From positions 204,148 to 268,147 of the forward strand of contig JBJEHU010000037.1 in the NCBI GenBank assembly GCA_051876355.1: a DNA stretch of 64,000 nucleotides. Direction: 5' to 3'. The position numbers were made by a program, and so were the translations under genes. The notes beneath the pieces are model-generated. The model was not told the origin of the DNA. It worked only from the letters and a program-made list of their open reading frames with translations, and searched no databases. Shown piece after piece: positions 16,192 to 24,649 of this stretch; positions within the stretch are counted from its first letter, which is position 1, and every line of letters starts with the position of its first letter. The stretch is from Olsenella_L sp051876355 (GTDB lineage: Bacteria > Actinomycetota > Coriobacteriia > Coriobacteriales > Atopobiaceae).

Positions 16192-18119
16192 TAACCGACG
16201 AAGACAAGGAGCGTGTCAGGCAGGCGACCGATATCGTCGCGCTTGTGGGCGAGACTGTCGTCCTGAAGCAGCGTGGCCAGGAGTTCTGGGGCTGCTGTCC
16301 GTTCCATCACGAGAAGTCTCCGTCGTTCAAGGTAAATCCCCAGACCGGCCTCTGGCATTGCTTCGGCTGCGGTGCCGGCGGCGATGTCTTCTCCTATGTC
16401 CAGCGCAGGGAGAATCTCGAGTTCCCCGATGCTATCCGCTACCTTGCAGACCGTGCCGGCATAGAGCTCACGGAAGAGAAGACGGCCCATCACGGCCCGA
16501 AGCGGCAGCGCCTCCTGGCCTGCCTTGCCGAGGCGGAGAAGTTCTATAGCACGATGCTCATGCGCGGCAAGGGCGATGGCCCTGCCGCGGCACGGAGCTA
16601 TTTCTCTGGCCGTGGCTTCGGCTCTGCCATCTGCCGTTCCTGGAACCTCGGCTTTGCGCCGGGGCATGGGATGCTTGCAGCGTACCTGCGCTCCAAGGGC
16701 TTTACGACGCAGGAGATGGTCGCAGCGGACCTGGCACGCGAGCGCTCTGGCAGGGTATCCGACCGCTTCTTCGACCGCGTGATGTTTCCCATCCACGACG
16801 AGCAGGGGCGCACGATTGCCTTCGGCGGCAGGATCCTCGAAGCGACGAAGCATGACGGGATAGCGAAATACATCAATACGGGCGACACGCCGGTCTTCAA
16901 CAAGAGGAAGCATCTCTTTGCGATCGACAAGGCACGCGATGCGATGGTCGAGACCGGCACCGCTATCGTCTGCGAAGGCTATACCGACGTTATCGCTCTC
17001 CATGAGGGCGGATTCAGGAATGCCGTGGCAGCGCTTGGCACGGCGTTCTCGCTTGACCATGTGAAGACGCTCGAGCGCCTGCGCGTGAAGCGCATCATCT
17101 GCATGTTCGACGGCGATGCGGCAGGCCAGCGAGCCGCCGAGCGCGCTGTCCAGTATGTGGACAAGACGACGGCCGAGCTCCTCTGCGTCGTGCTGCCGAA
17201 CAACCAGGACCCGATGGAGTTCCTTGCATCGCATACGGCAGATGAGATGCAGCAGCAGCTCGATGGCGCAAGGCCGCTCATCGACTTCGTGTTCGCAAAG
17301 CGGCTCGAAGGCTACGACCTCACGATTCCGGGCGTGCGCGTGAAGGCGCTCGACGATCTGGCCGGCCTTCTTGCCCCGCTCAAGGATTCCCCGCTCATCG
17401 ACTCCTATGCGCTCCAGCTCGCAGATGCCCTGGGCATGGATCCTGAAGAGACGAAGCGGACAATCAAGAGGAAGCCCCGCACCAGCGAGGCCGCTGTCCC
17501 TGCGCCGCGCAGGAGCCCGCGTCCCGAGCAGGAGCAGATACCGACCTATGACGGACCGACCTACGACGATGCGGACTACTACGACGAGGATGCAGGAGAC
17601 TATGTGCCGGATGACGCATATGGCGCGGCGGCAGTGGTTCCGCAGGCCCTCTCGTCCGACGAGCGCCGCCAGATCGATGCGGAGCGCGAGCTCCTCGCGA
17701 TGATGGCAGGTTATCCTGCCGAGGCGCGCGGCTATTCGCAGAGGATTGCAGGATTTTCCTGGGCCGATTCGAGGCATGAAGCAATGGCATGGGCCATGCT
17801 CGCGACACCTGAGGATGCAACGCCGCAAGACGTCGTGGCGGCGGCGACCTCGGTCTATCCCGAGGCGGCACAGCTCCTCGGCGGCGGCAGGCTTGCGTCG
17901 GCCGAAGGAATGACAGCAGGGCAGAAGATGGCTTTCCTTGTGGATACGGTCGAGCTCTATTCCACGAAGCGGAAGATCCGCGCAATCAGGACCGAGCTCA
18001 GAAGCACGCCCGATGCGCTTTCGGACCGCACGAAGGAGCTCTTCGTCGAAGCGACGCAGCTACAAAGGCATGTGCAGGAGCTGTCAGGCAGACTTTCTGC
18101 GTCTGCGGATGCTCAATAA
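16188..18119 (+). CDS. dnaG: DNA primase
   Basis: 643 residues; makes RNA primers at the replication fork. CHC2 zinc finger at residues 37-65 (CPFHHEKSPSF then WHCFGCG), primase catalytic core, Toprim motif VCEGYTDVIAL near 264 and the DGDAAG acidic motif near 307. The C-terminal helicase-binding region follows a Pro/Asp/Tyr-rich linker (about 435-495). TTG start overlapping the ribF stop, with AGCGAGGGGG 7 nt upstream. Immediately upstream of rpoD, as in the classical macromolecular synthesis operon. Confidence 0.96.
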   Translation: MITDEDKERVRQATDIVALVGETVVLKQRGQEFWGCCPFHHEKSPSFKVNPQTGLWHCFGCGAGGDVFSYVQRRENLEFPDAIRYLADRAGIELTEEKTAHHGPKRQRLLACLAEAEKFYSTMLMRGKGDGPAAARSYFSGRGFGSAICRSWNLGFAPGHGMLAAYLRSKGFTTQEMVAADLARERSGRVSDRFFDRVMFPIHDEQGRTIAFGGRILEATKHDGIAKYINTGDTPVFNKRKHLFAIDKARDAMVETGTAIVCEGYTDVIALHEGGFRNAVAALGTAFSLDHVKTLERLRVKRIICMFDGDAAGQRAAERAVQYVDKTTAELLCVVLPNNQDPMEFLASHTADEMQQQLDGARPLIDFVFAKRLEGYDLTIPGVRVKALDDLAGLLAPLKDSPLIDSYALQLADALGMDPEETKRTIKRKPRTSEAAVPAPRRSPRPEQEQIPTYDGPTYDDADYYDEDAGDYVPDDAYGAAAVVPQALSSDERRQIDAERELLAMMAGYPAEARGYSQRIAGFSWADSRHEAMAWAMLATPEDATPQDVVAAATSVYPEAAQLLGGGRLASAEGMTAGQKMAFLVDTVELYSTKRKIRAIRTELRSTPDALSDRTKELFVEATQLQRHVQELSGRLSASADAQ

Positions 18120-18158
18120 CGGGTAAAGTAGTAACGATTGTGCGTCGAAAGGAAATAC

Positions 18159-19529
18159 GTGGCTACAAAGAAGTCGAAAGAGGATATCAAGCTGTCCCCA
18201 GAGCTCATGCAGGCCGTCGATGCCCTTGTGACGAAATCGTCCAAGCATGATGGCACGGTGTCTGAGGATGATATCCAGGTCGCAACCCGTGACATAGATG
18301 TCGATTCCGACGAGCTGTCGGATCTCTACGACGTGCTGCGCTCGAAGGGCGTGGACATCGCGACAGACGACGCGGCGATGCCGAACGTTGATGGCAACTC
18401 TATCGACGGTCTCGATGACGACCTCGATTCGGACAGCTATGAGGACGATATCGAGGACGATCTCGACGAAGACGACGATGATTCCCGCACGAGCGAGGCA
18501 AAGGAAGTCAATGCCGCGCTGCGTTCCACGGCCACGAAGGGCAAGACCTCGAAGAAGCGCTCGACCCGCAGCCGTAACCGCAGGGCAGACACCTCGACGG
18601 TCATGCTTACCGGCGACCCGGTCAGGATGTATCTCAAGGAGATCGGCAAGGTCGACCTTCTGACCGCCGACGAAGAGGTCCATCTTGCCATGAAGATCGA
18701 GGCTGGTGCCGAGGCCACGGAGAAGCTCGAAGCTGCCGAGAACGGCGATATCGAGCTCACACGTGCCGAGATGCGCCGTCTCATGCGCATCGAGCAGGTC
18801 GGCCTCGACGCGAAGCAGCAGCTGATCTCCGCGAACCTGCGCCTTGTCGTCTCCATCGCAAAGCGCTATGTCGGCCGCGGCATGCTGTTCCTCGACCTCA
18901 TCCAGGAAGGCAACCTCGGCCTCATCCGTGCTGTCGAGAAGTTCGACTACACGAAGGGCTTCAAGTTCTCGACGTACGCCACGTGGTGGATCCGTCAGGC
19001 CATCACCCGTGCTATCGCCGACCAGGCACGCACGATCCGCATTCCGGTCCACATGGTCGAGACCATCAACAAGCTCGTCCGTGTCCAGCGCCAGCTTCTG
19101 CAGGACCTCGGCCGCGATCCGACCCCGGAAGAGATCGGCAAGGAGATGGGCATGTCGGCAGACCGTGTCCGCGAGATCCAGAAGATCTCCCAGGAGCCGG
19201 TCTCGCTCGAGACGCCTATCGGCGAGGAAGAGGATTCGCAGCTCGGCGACTTCATCGAGGATTCCGGTGCCGTCGCTCCTCCTGAGGCAGCATCCGAGTC
19301 CATGCTGCGCGAGCAGCTCGACCAGGTGCTCGACGGCCTGGCAGACCGTGAGCGCAAGGTCATCAAGCTGCGCTTCGGCCTCGAGGATGGCCATCCGCGC
19401 ACGCTTGAGGAAGTCGGACGCGAGTTCGGCGTCACGCGTGAGCGCATCCGCCAGATCGAGAGCAAGACGCTCGCGAAGCTCCGCCATCCTTCCCGCTCCG
19501 GCCGCCTGAAGGACTATATGGAAGAGTAG
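18159..19529 (+). CDS. rpoD: primary RNA polymerase sigma factor (sigma 70/SigA)
   Basis: 456 residues. An acidic N-terminus (many Asp between 60 and 115) and a basic linker (KGKTSKKRSTRSRNRR) precede the conserved core: region 1.2 (DPVRMYLKEIGKVDLL), 2.1-2.4 (NLRLVVSIAKRYVGRG; FSTYATWWIRQAITRAI), 3 and 4.2 (TLEEVGREFGVTRERIRQIE), ending SGRLKDYMEE. The GTG at 18159 is chosen with AAAGGAAA 3-5 nt upstream; a TTG at 18138 would add seven codons that include this site. Followed by a strong terminator. Confidence 0.96.
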   Translation: MATKKSKEDIKLSPELMQAVDALVTKSSKHDGTVSEDDIQVATRDIDVDSDELSDLYDVLRSKGVDIATDDAAMPNVDGNSIDGLDDDLDSDSYEDDIEDDLDEDDDDSRTSEAKEVNAALRSTATKGKTSKKRSTRSRNRRADTSTVMLTGDPVRMYLKEIGKVDLLTADEEVHLAMKIEAGAEATEKLEAAENGDIELTRAEMRRLMRIEQVGLDAKQQLISANLRLVVSIAKRYVGRGMLFLDLIQEGNLGLIRAVEKFDYTKGFKFSTYATWWIRQAITRAIADQARTIRIPVHMVETINKLVRVQRQLLQDLGRDPTPEEIGKEMGMSADRVREIQKISQEPVSLETPIGEEEDSQLGDFIEDSGAVAPPEAASESMLREQLDQVLDGLADRERKVIKLRFGLEDGHPRTLEEVGREFGVTRERIRQIESKTLAKLRHPSRSGRLKDYMEE

Positions 19530-19547
19530 ATATCGTAAGCATGCCAA

Positions 19548-19579
19548 GGCAGCTGCTCAAAAGGGCAGCTGCCTTTTTT
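19548..19579 (+). terminator. rpoD terminator
   Basis: Perfect 9-bp stem (19548-19556 with 19565-19573), 8-nt loop and a run of six T. A textbook intrinsic terminator. Confidence 0.92.
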
Positions 19580-19595
19580 CATTCGGGAGGATGCA

Positions 19596-19790
19596 ATGGA
19601 CCGAGACAGGCTCGAACATATCATCGAGGACCTCATCATCTGCGTCCTTCTTGCCATCCTCATTGCCCTGATCGTCCAGCTCCTGTTTCCGGGGTCGGGC
19701 ATCTTCTTCGGCATCCCCTGCATCATCCCGTTCGTCTTCGTCTTCCCGATAGGATGGAAGCATCGGGGCGGGGGAGACAGGAAGGACTGA
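19596..19790 (+). CDS. small membrane protein of unknown function
   Basis: 64 residues. Not recognised. Two hydrophobic segments (about 13-31, LIICVLLAILIALIVQLLF, and 37-53) separated by a short PGSG turn. The N-terminus is charged (MDRDRLEHIIED) and the C-terminus basic (KHRGGGDRKD), so it is a probable two-pass or hairpin membrane protein. Evidence that it is real: GGGAGG ribosome binding site 5-6 nt before ATG, placement between two good terminators, and no overlap with other genes. It starts 16 nt after the rpoD T-run, so it depends on read-through or a promoter not obvious here. Confidence 0.6.
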   Translation: MDRDRLEHIIEDLIICVLLAILIALIVQLLFPGSGIFFGIPCIIPFVFVFPIGWKHRGGGDRKD

Positions 19791-19800
19791 CGGGCGAGCA

Positions 19801-19836
19801 GCGCAGCAGGCTTCAGGTCTGCTGCGCTTTTCTTTT
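19801..19836 (+). terminator. terminator after small membrane protein
   Basis: Perfect 9-bp stem GCGCAGCAG (19801-19809) with CTGCTGCGC (19819-19827), then TTTTCTTTT. Confidence 0.9.
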
Positions 19837-19878
19837 AAGCAGTCTGGCTTCCCATCTCGCGGGACAGCTGCCTGCTGC

Positions 19879-19912
19879 ATGGCCTCAAGGAGCGATGCTC
19901 CCTTGAGGCCAT
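19879..19912 (+). repeat. hairpin 1 in butyrate cluster leader
   Basis: ATGGCCTCAAGGAGC against GCTCC-C-TTGAGGCCAT: 15 pairs with one bulged base and a 3-nt loop. Not followed by T residues. Confidence 0.6.
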
Positions 19913-19944
19913 CCTGCATGCGTCCTGGGGATGGATGCATGTGC

Positions 19945-19974
19945 ATTCTGCATGGGTATGCTCCCATGCAGAAT
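19945..19974 (+). repeat. hairpin 2 in butyrate cluster leader
   Basis: A perfect 12-bp inverted repeat ATTCTGCATGGG (19945-19956) and CCCATGCAGAAT (19963-19974) with a 6-nt loop, followed by ATTTTG. It could be a weak terminator or a protein-binding palindrome. Confidence 0.6.
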
Positions 19975-20273
19975 ATTTTGAACACATGTTGCAATCTTTT
20001 GCAAAAGAACATATTTATGTTGCACAAGCAACGAATCAAGCTGCAAAGAGCCGTCTGAGGGAAGTTTCAGACCGCTTGCCGCACGGCACGGGACAAAATC
20101 AAGAACAAATCTCATTATCTTGCCAACAAGAAATGCTACCAAACGCGTAGCAATAGGTGACCGCAGTCGATGAATCCCCATGTCATCGGCCTGTCCTGGC
20201 CTGCTGTCCCATCTGGAAGCCGCCTGTCACCGCCTGTTTCTCCTCATACCAGCAGATGCAAAGGTGGTGTCCC

Positions 20274-21632
20274 ATGAAGTATGGAGATGTCTACAGACAG
20301 AAGCTCGTCACAGCCGACGAAGCAGCCCGTGTCGTGAAGAGCGGCGACTGGGTCGACTACGGATGGAGCTCGATCACGCCGGTCGCCTTCGACCGTGCCC
20401 TCGCAAAGCGCATGCCCGAGCTCGAGAATGTCAATTTCCGTGGCGGCGTCCTGGCCCATGAGCCGGAGATCTTCAAGATCGACCATCCCGAAGAGCATCT
20501 GACCTGGAATTCCTGGCACCTCGGCGGGGCCGAGCGCAAGGCTGTGGCCCGTGGTTTCTGCTTCTATGCGCCGATCCGCTACTCGGAGCTGCCGCGCTAC
20601 TACCGCGAGCATACCGGTGCAGTCGATGTCGTGTGCTTCCAGGTGCCTCCGATGGATGCGAGCGGCAACTTCTCGTTCGGCCTCTGCGCAAGCCATATCA
20701 GTGCCATCTGCGACATGGCAAAGACGATCATCGTCGAGGTGAACACAAGCATGCCGCGCTGCTATGGCGGTCCGGAGACGTCGATCAACGTGAACCGCGT
20801 CGATATGATCATCGAGGGCGACAACCAGCCGATCGATGCAATCGGCACGGAAGGCCCTGTTCCCTATGACCCGGTCAACGACGCCGTCACGAAGCTTGTC
20901 GTGCCGATGATTCCTGATGGGGCGTGCCTCCAGCTCGGCATCGGCGCAATGCCGAGCGCCATCGGTGCCGGCATCGCGCAGAGCGACCTCGGACACTTCG
21001 GCGTCCACAGCGAGATGTACGTCGACTCGTTCGTCGATCTCTCGCTTGCCGGCAAGATCACCGGCAACTACAAGGCCATCGACCGCGGCAAGCAGGTCTA
21101 TGCCTTTGCAGCTGGCACGAAGCGGCTCTATGACTTCCTCGACGAGAATCCCGAGTGCTATGCCGCACCGGTGAACTACGTGAACGACATGCGCACGGTC
21201 GGACAGATCGACAACTTCGTCTCGATCAACAATGCTGTGGATATCGACCTAGCCGGCCAGGTGAATGCCGAAAGCTCCGGCACCCGTGCCATCTCCGGCG
21301 CTGGCGGCCAGCTCGACTTCGTCGTCGGCGCCTACCTCTCGCGCGGCGGCAAGAGCTTCATTTGCATGAGCTCGACCTACAAGGACAAGAAGACCGGCAA
21401 GATCTCGAGCCGCATCCGCCCGACCCTGGCCACGGGCTCTATCGTGACCGATACGCGTGCGAACACGATGTATGTGGTTACGGAGTACGGTGTCGTGAAC
21501 CTCAAGGGCCTCTCTGCCTGGCAGCGCGCAGAAGCGCTCATCAGCATCGCTCATCCCGATTTCAGGGACGAGCTCATCCAGGCAGCCCAGGACCTGAACA
21601 TCTGGCGCCGCTCGAATCTGATTGCCAGCTAG
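20274..21632 (+). CDS. butyryl-CoA:acetate CoA-transferase (acetyl-CoA hydrolase/transferase family)
   Basis: 452 residues. Moves CoA from butyryl-CoA to acetate, giving butyrate and acetyl-CoA, the last step of the cluster. Family I CoA-transferase features: LQLGIGAMPSAIG, the probable glutamyl-CoA nucleophile Glu247 in HSEMYVDSF, and SGAGGQLDFVVGAYLSRGGK, which resembles the gut butyryl-CoA transferase group. 4-hydroxybutyrate or other CoA-transferases of the same family cannot be fully excluded; context (complete C4 pathway downstream) favours butyrate. ATG 20274 with AAAGGTGGT upstream. First gene of the cluster, 52 nt before the thiolase. Confidence 0.85.
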   Translation: MKYGDVYRQKLVTADEAARVVKSGDWVDYGWSSITPVAFDRALAKRMPELENVNFRGGVLAHEPEIFKIDHPEEHLTWNSWHLGGAERKAVARGFCFYAPIRYSELPRYYREHTGAVDVVCFQVPPMDASGNFSFGLCASHISAICDMAKTIIVEVNTSMPRCYGGPETSINVNRVDMIIEGDNQPIDAIGTEGPVPYDPVNDAVTKLVVPMIPDGACLQLGIGAMPSAIGAGIAQSDLGHFGVHSEMYVDSFVDLSLAGKITGNYKAIDRGKQVYAFAAGTKRLYDFLDENPECYAAPVNYVNDMRTVGQIDNFVSINNAVDIDLAGQVNAESSGTRAISGAGGQLDFVVGAYLSRGGKSFICMSSTYKDKKTGKISSRIRPTLATGSIVTDTRANTMYVVTEYGVVNLKGLSAWQRAEALISIAHPDFRDELIQAAQDLNIWRRSNLIAS

Positions 21633-21684
21633 TTTTTGACTCTCCAACTTTATACAAATCGATGAATAGAAAGCGAGCACTCCC

Positions 21685-22872
21685 ATGAACGATCGTGTTG
21701 TCATTGCCAGCGCCTGCCGCACCGCCATCGGAAAGTTCGGCGGCACGCTCTCTGGCGTCCCTGCCCGTACCCTCGGCGCCACTGTCATCAAGGAGGCCGT
21801 GCGCCGCGCAAACATCCAGCCAGCCGATGTCGAGCATGTGAACTTCGGCTGCGTCATCCAGGCAGGCCAGGGCCAGAACGTTGCCCGCCAGGCAGCGCTC
21901 GATGCCGGCCTTCCGGTCGAGACCCCGGCCGTCACGCTCAATGCGGTCTGCGGGTCGGGACTCCATTCCGTCAATGCTGCGGCCGACATGATCCGCGCTG
22001 GCCAGGCAGATGTCGTCGTCGCCGGCGGCACCGAGAACATGGACATGGCACCGTTCGCGATGATGAAGGGACGCTATGGCTACCGCATGGCATACCCGAT
22101 GGGGAAGTCCGATCTCGTCGACACGATGGTGAACGACGCCCTCTGGGATGCGTTCAATGACTACCACATGGGCATCACGGCAGAGAACGTCGCCGAGCGC
22201 TGGGGCATCACGCGCGAGGAGCTCGACCGCTTCGCGCTCACGAGCCAGACCCGTGCGCTCAAGGCTATCGCCGATGGCGCGTTCAAGGACGAGATCGTCC
22301 CGATTACCGTGAAGCAGCGCAAGAAGGAGATCGTCTTCGATACCGATGAAGGACCGCGCGAGACGTCGATGGAGCTTCTCGGCAAGCTCCGCCCTGCCTT
22401 CAAGCCCGACGGCATCGTGACGGCCGGCAACTCTTCTGCCATCAACGACGGCGCAGCCGCTCTTGTCATCATGAGCGAGAAACGTGCCAAGGAGCTCGGC
22501 GTGACGCCGCTCGCGACGCTCGTCTCCGGTGCCCTCGCCGGCGTCGACCCCTCGATCATGGGAACAGGTCCGATTCCGGCAAGCAGGAAGGCGCTTGCAA
22601 AGGCAGGCCTTTCCGTCTCCGATCTTGACCTCATCGAGGCGAACGAGGCCTTCGCGGCACAGTCGCTTGCTGTCGTCCATGACCTGGGGCTCGATCTCGA
22701 GAAGACGAATGTCAACGGCGGTGCCATCGCCCTCGGCCATCCCGTCGGCGCGTCCGGTGCCCGCATCCTCGTGACGCTCCTCTATGCGATGAAGCATCGC
22801 GGCGCGAAGCACGGCCTGGCGACGCTCTGCATCGGTGGCGGCATGGGATGCGCGACTGTCGTCGAGATGTAG
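21685..22872 (+). CDS. acetyl-CoA C-acetyltransferase (thiolase)
   Basis: 395 residues. Condenses two acetyl-CoA to acetoacetyl-CoA, the entry step to butyrate. Nucleophile Cys89 in NAVCGSGLHSV, His in EANEAFAAQ/NGGAIALGHPVGASGAR, and the second catalytic Cys in LCIGGGMG. Length and motifs match biosynthetic thiolases (Thl/PhaA). Seven nucleotides separate it from the crotonase gene, so they are co-transcribed. Confidence 0.95.
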   Translation: MNDRVVIASACRTAIGKFGGTLSGVPARTLGATVIKEAVRRANIQPADVEHVNFGCVIQAGQGQNVARQAALDAGLPVETPAVTLNAVCGSGLHSVNAAADMIRAGQADVVVAGGTENMDMAPFAMMKGRYGYRMAYPMGKSDLVDTMVNDALWDAFNDYHMGITAENVAERWGITREELDRFALTSQTRALKAIADGAFKDEIVPITVKQRKKEIVFDTDEGPRETSMELLGKLRPAFKPDGIVTAGNSSAINDGAAALVIMSEKRAKELGVTPLATLVSGALAGVDPSIMGTGPIPASRKALAKAGLSVSDLDLIEANEAFAAQSLAVVHDLGLDLEKTNVNGGAIALGHPVGASGARILVTLLYAMKHRGAKHGLATLCIGGGMGCATVVEM

Positions 22873-22879
22873 GTGTGCC

Positions 22880-23665
22880 ATGGGATACGTGAAGACAGCC
22901 ATCGACGGGCACGTAGCCGAGCTCACGATTGCGCGGCCCGAAGCGCTCAATGCGCTCAGCCGCGTCGTGCTCGAAGACCTGCATGAGGCATTCTGCGCCC
23001 TCGACCTCGATGTGGTCCGCGCCGTCATCCTCACGGGCGAAGGCACGAAGAGCTTCGTTGCCGGTGCCGACATCGCATCGATGGTGAGGATGAGAAAAGA
23101 GGAAGCCAGAGCATTCTCTACGCTCGGAAACGACGTCTTCCTCGGAATCGAGAGCTTCCCGGTGCCTGTGATCGCTGCCGTGAACGGCTATGCATTGGGC
23201 GGCGGCATGGAGCTCGCGCTTGCAGCGGACATCAGGCTTGCCTCCGAGAACGCCCTCTTCGGCCAGCCCGAATGCACGCTCGGCATCACGCCAGGATTCG
23301 GCGGCACGCAGCGCCTTGCACGCGTCGCAGGAACCGGACGTGCAGCAGAGCTCATCTATACGGGCCGCACGATCGATGCCGCCACTGCCCTTGCTTTCGG
23401 CATCGTCAATGCCGTCTACCCCCAGGAGCAGCTCCTCGATGAGGCGCGAAAGCTTGCGAGGCGGATCGCGCAGGCAGCGCCGATTGCCGTGCGCGCCAGC
23501 AAGCGCGCCATCCTCGCAGGGGAGAGCGTCCCCCTCGAGCGCTCCGTCAAGGCAGAAGAGGAGCTCTTCTCTTCCTGCTTCGAGACGGCAGACCAGAGGG
23601 CAGCGATGGAAGCGTTCCTCTCGAAGGAGCGTCCGAAGCCGAAGCCCGTTTTCCAGAACAGATAG
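22880..23665 (+). CDS. enoyl-CoA hydratase / 3-hydroxybutyryl-CoA dehydratase (crotonase)
   Basis: 261 residues. Reversible dehydration of 3-hydroxybutyryl-CoA to crotonyl-CoA. Crotonase fold oxyanion-hole segments FVAGADIASM and NGYALGGGMELALAADIR. The catalytic glutamates are expected in GGGMELAL and FGQPECTLGITPGFGGTQRL, both present. Starts 7 nt after the thiolase stop. Followed by a hairpin. Confidence 0.93.
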   Translation: MGYVKTAIDGHVAELTIARPEALNALSRVVLEDLHEAFCALDLDVVRAVILTGEGTKSFVAGADIASMVRMRKEEARAFSTLGNDVFLGIESFPVPVIAAVNGYALGGGMELALAADIRLASENALFGQPECTLGITPGFGGTQRLARVAGTGRAAELIYTGRTIDAATALAFGIVNAVYPQEQLLDEARKLARRIAQAAPIAVRASKRAILAGESVPLERSVKAEEELFSSCFETADQRAAMEAFLSKERPKPKPVFQNR

Positions 23666-23666
23666 C

Positions 23667-23687
23667 CCGCCCTCAGAAGGAGGGCGG
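23667..23687 (+). repeat. intercistronic hairpin between crotonase and hbd genes
   Basis: CCGCCCTC-agaag-GAGGGCGG, perfect 8-bp stem just after the crotonase stop, no T-tract. Probably an mRNA stability or processing element that sets relative gene expression. Confidence 0.55.
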
Positions 23688-23739
23688 AAGGACTGCAAGA
23701 AATCGGCACGTCATGTGCCTCAGAAGAAAGGATCGAACC

Positions 23740-24639
23740 ATGAGGGTCGGAGTCATCGGTGCCGGTGTCATGGGACAGGGCATTGCAAAGGCATTCCTCC
23801 AGGGAGGCTGGGAAGTAGCCCTCTGCGACGTGAAGAAGGAATGGGCAGAGCGCGGCAAGGAGAAGATCGCTTCCTCCTATGCGCAGCTCGTCGAGAAGGG
23901 CAAGCTCACACAGGAAGAGGCGGACGATCGTCTTGCACGTCTCCGTGCCGGCGTGAAGGAGGAGCTTGCAGGTGCCTGCGACCTGATCGAGGAGGCGGCA
24001 TTCGAGGATATTCGCGTGAAGCAGCAGATGTTCAGCGAGCTCGATGCCATCTGCCCTGCGCGGACGATCTTTGCCTCGAACACCTCGAGCCTTTCGATCA
24101 CGGAGATCGGCCGTGGCCTCTCCCGTCCTCTCGTCGGCATGCACTTCTTCAATCCTGCCGACCGCATGAGCCTCGTCGAGGTCATTGCCGGCACGAACAC
24201 GCCGCAGGAGACCGTGGACCAGATTCTCGAGATCTCGCGCGAGATCGGCAAGCAGCCGGTCGAGGTCAATGAGGCAGCGGGCTTTGTCGTGAACCGCATC
24301 CTCATCCCGATGATCAACGAGGCTGCCTTCATCAAGATGGAGGGCGTGTCCGACGTCGAGAGCATCGACAAGGCTATGAAGCTCGGCGCGAACCTGCGCA
24401 TGGGCCCGCTCGAGCTCGGCGACTTCATCGGACTCGATATCTGCCTTGCAATCATGGACGTGCTCTACAAGGAGACAAACGATACGAAGTACCGCGCCTG
24501 CCCCCTGATCCGCAAGCTCGTCCGTGGCGGCAATCTCGGCTGCAAGACAGGCCGCGGCTTCTACATCTACCGCGAGGACGGCACGAAGGTGCCCTTCGAC
24601 CGCGTTGCCCAGGAAACGTCCGACAAGACGGCTGCATAG
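23740..24639 (+). CDS. hbd: 3-hydroxybutyryl-CoA dehydrogenase
   Basis: 299 residues. NAD(P)H-dependent reduction of acetoacetyl-CoA. N-terminal Rossmann site VGVIGAGVMGQGIAKAF (residues 3-19), catalytic His in GMHFFNPADRM, and the C-terminal helical domain with GFVVNRILIPMINEAA and GPLELGDFIGLDI. Length is close to clostridial Hbd. ATG 23740 with AAAGGA 9 nt upstream; an upstream in-frame ATG at 23713 is rejected. Ten nucleotides before the acyl-CoA dehydrogenase. Confidence 0.95.
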   Translation: MRVGVIGAGVMGQGIAKAFLQGGWEVALCDVKKEWAERGKEKIASSYAQLVEKGKLTQEEADDRLARLRAGVKEELAGACDLIEEAAFEDIRVKQQMFSELDAICPARTIFASNTSSLSITEIGRGLSRPLVGMHFFNPADRMSLVEVIAGTNTPQETVDQILEISREIGKQPVEVNEAAGFVVNRILIPMINEAAFIKMEGVSDVESIDKAMKLGANLRMGPLELGDFIGLDICLAIMDVLYKETNDTKYRACPLIRKLVRGGNLGCKTGRGFYIYREDGTKVPFDRVAQETSDKTAA

Positions 24640-24649
24640 GAGCAGGCTT

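Larger units (their letters stand above)
19837..20273 (+). promoter_or_regulatory. 437-bp leader region upstream of butyrate cluster
   Basis: No convincing gene. It holds two hairpins (19879-19912 and 19945-19974), a cluster of CTGCATG-like repeats, then an AT-richer stretch. A possible promoter there is TTGCAA at 19989-19994 and TATTTA at 20012-20017, 17 nt apart. An open frame from 20157 runs into the CoA-transferase gene but lacks family similarity and a ribosome binding site, so the mRNA leader may be some 250 nt long. Confidence 0.45.

Noticed and set aside
19975..20100. Rex (redox repressor) site before the butyrate cluster
   Set aside because: No TTGTGAA-N4-TTCACAA-like palindrome could be found; the TTGCAA repeats do not match.
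20157..20273. 39-residue N-terminal extension of the CoA-transferase
   Set aside because: Cys/Pro/His-rich, no family match, no ribosome binding site; ATG 20274 has one and fits the family start.
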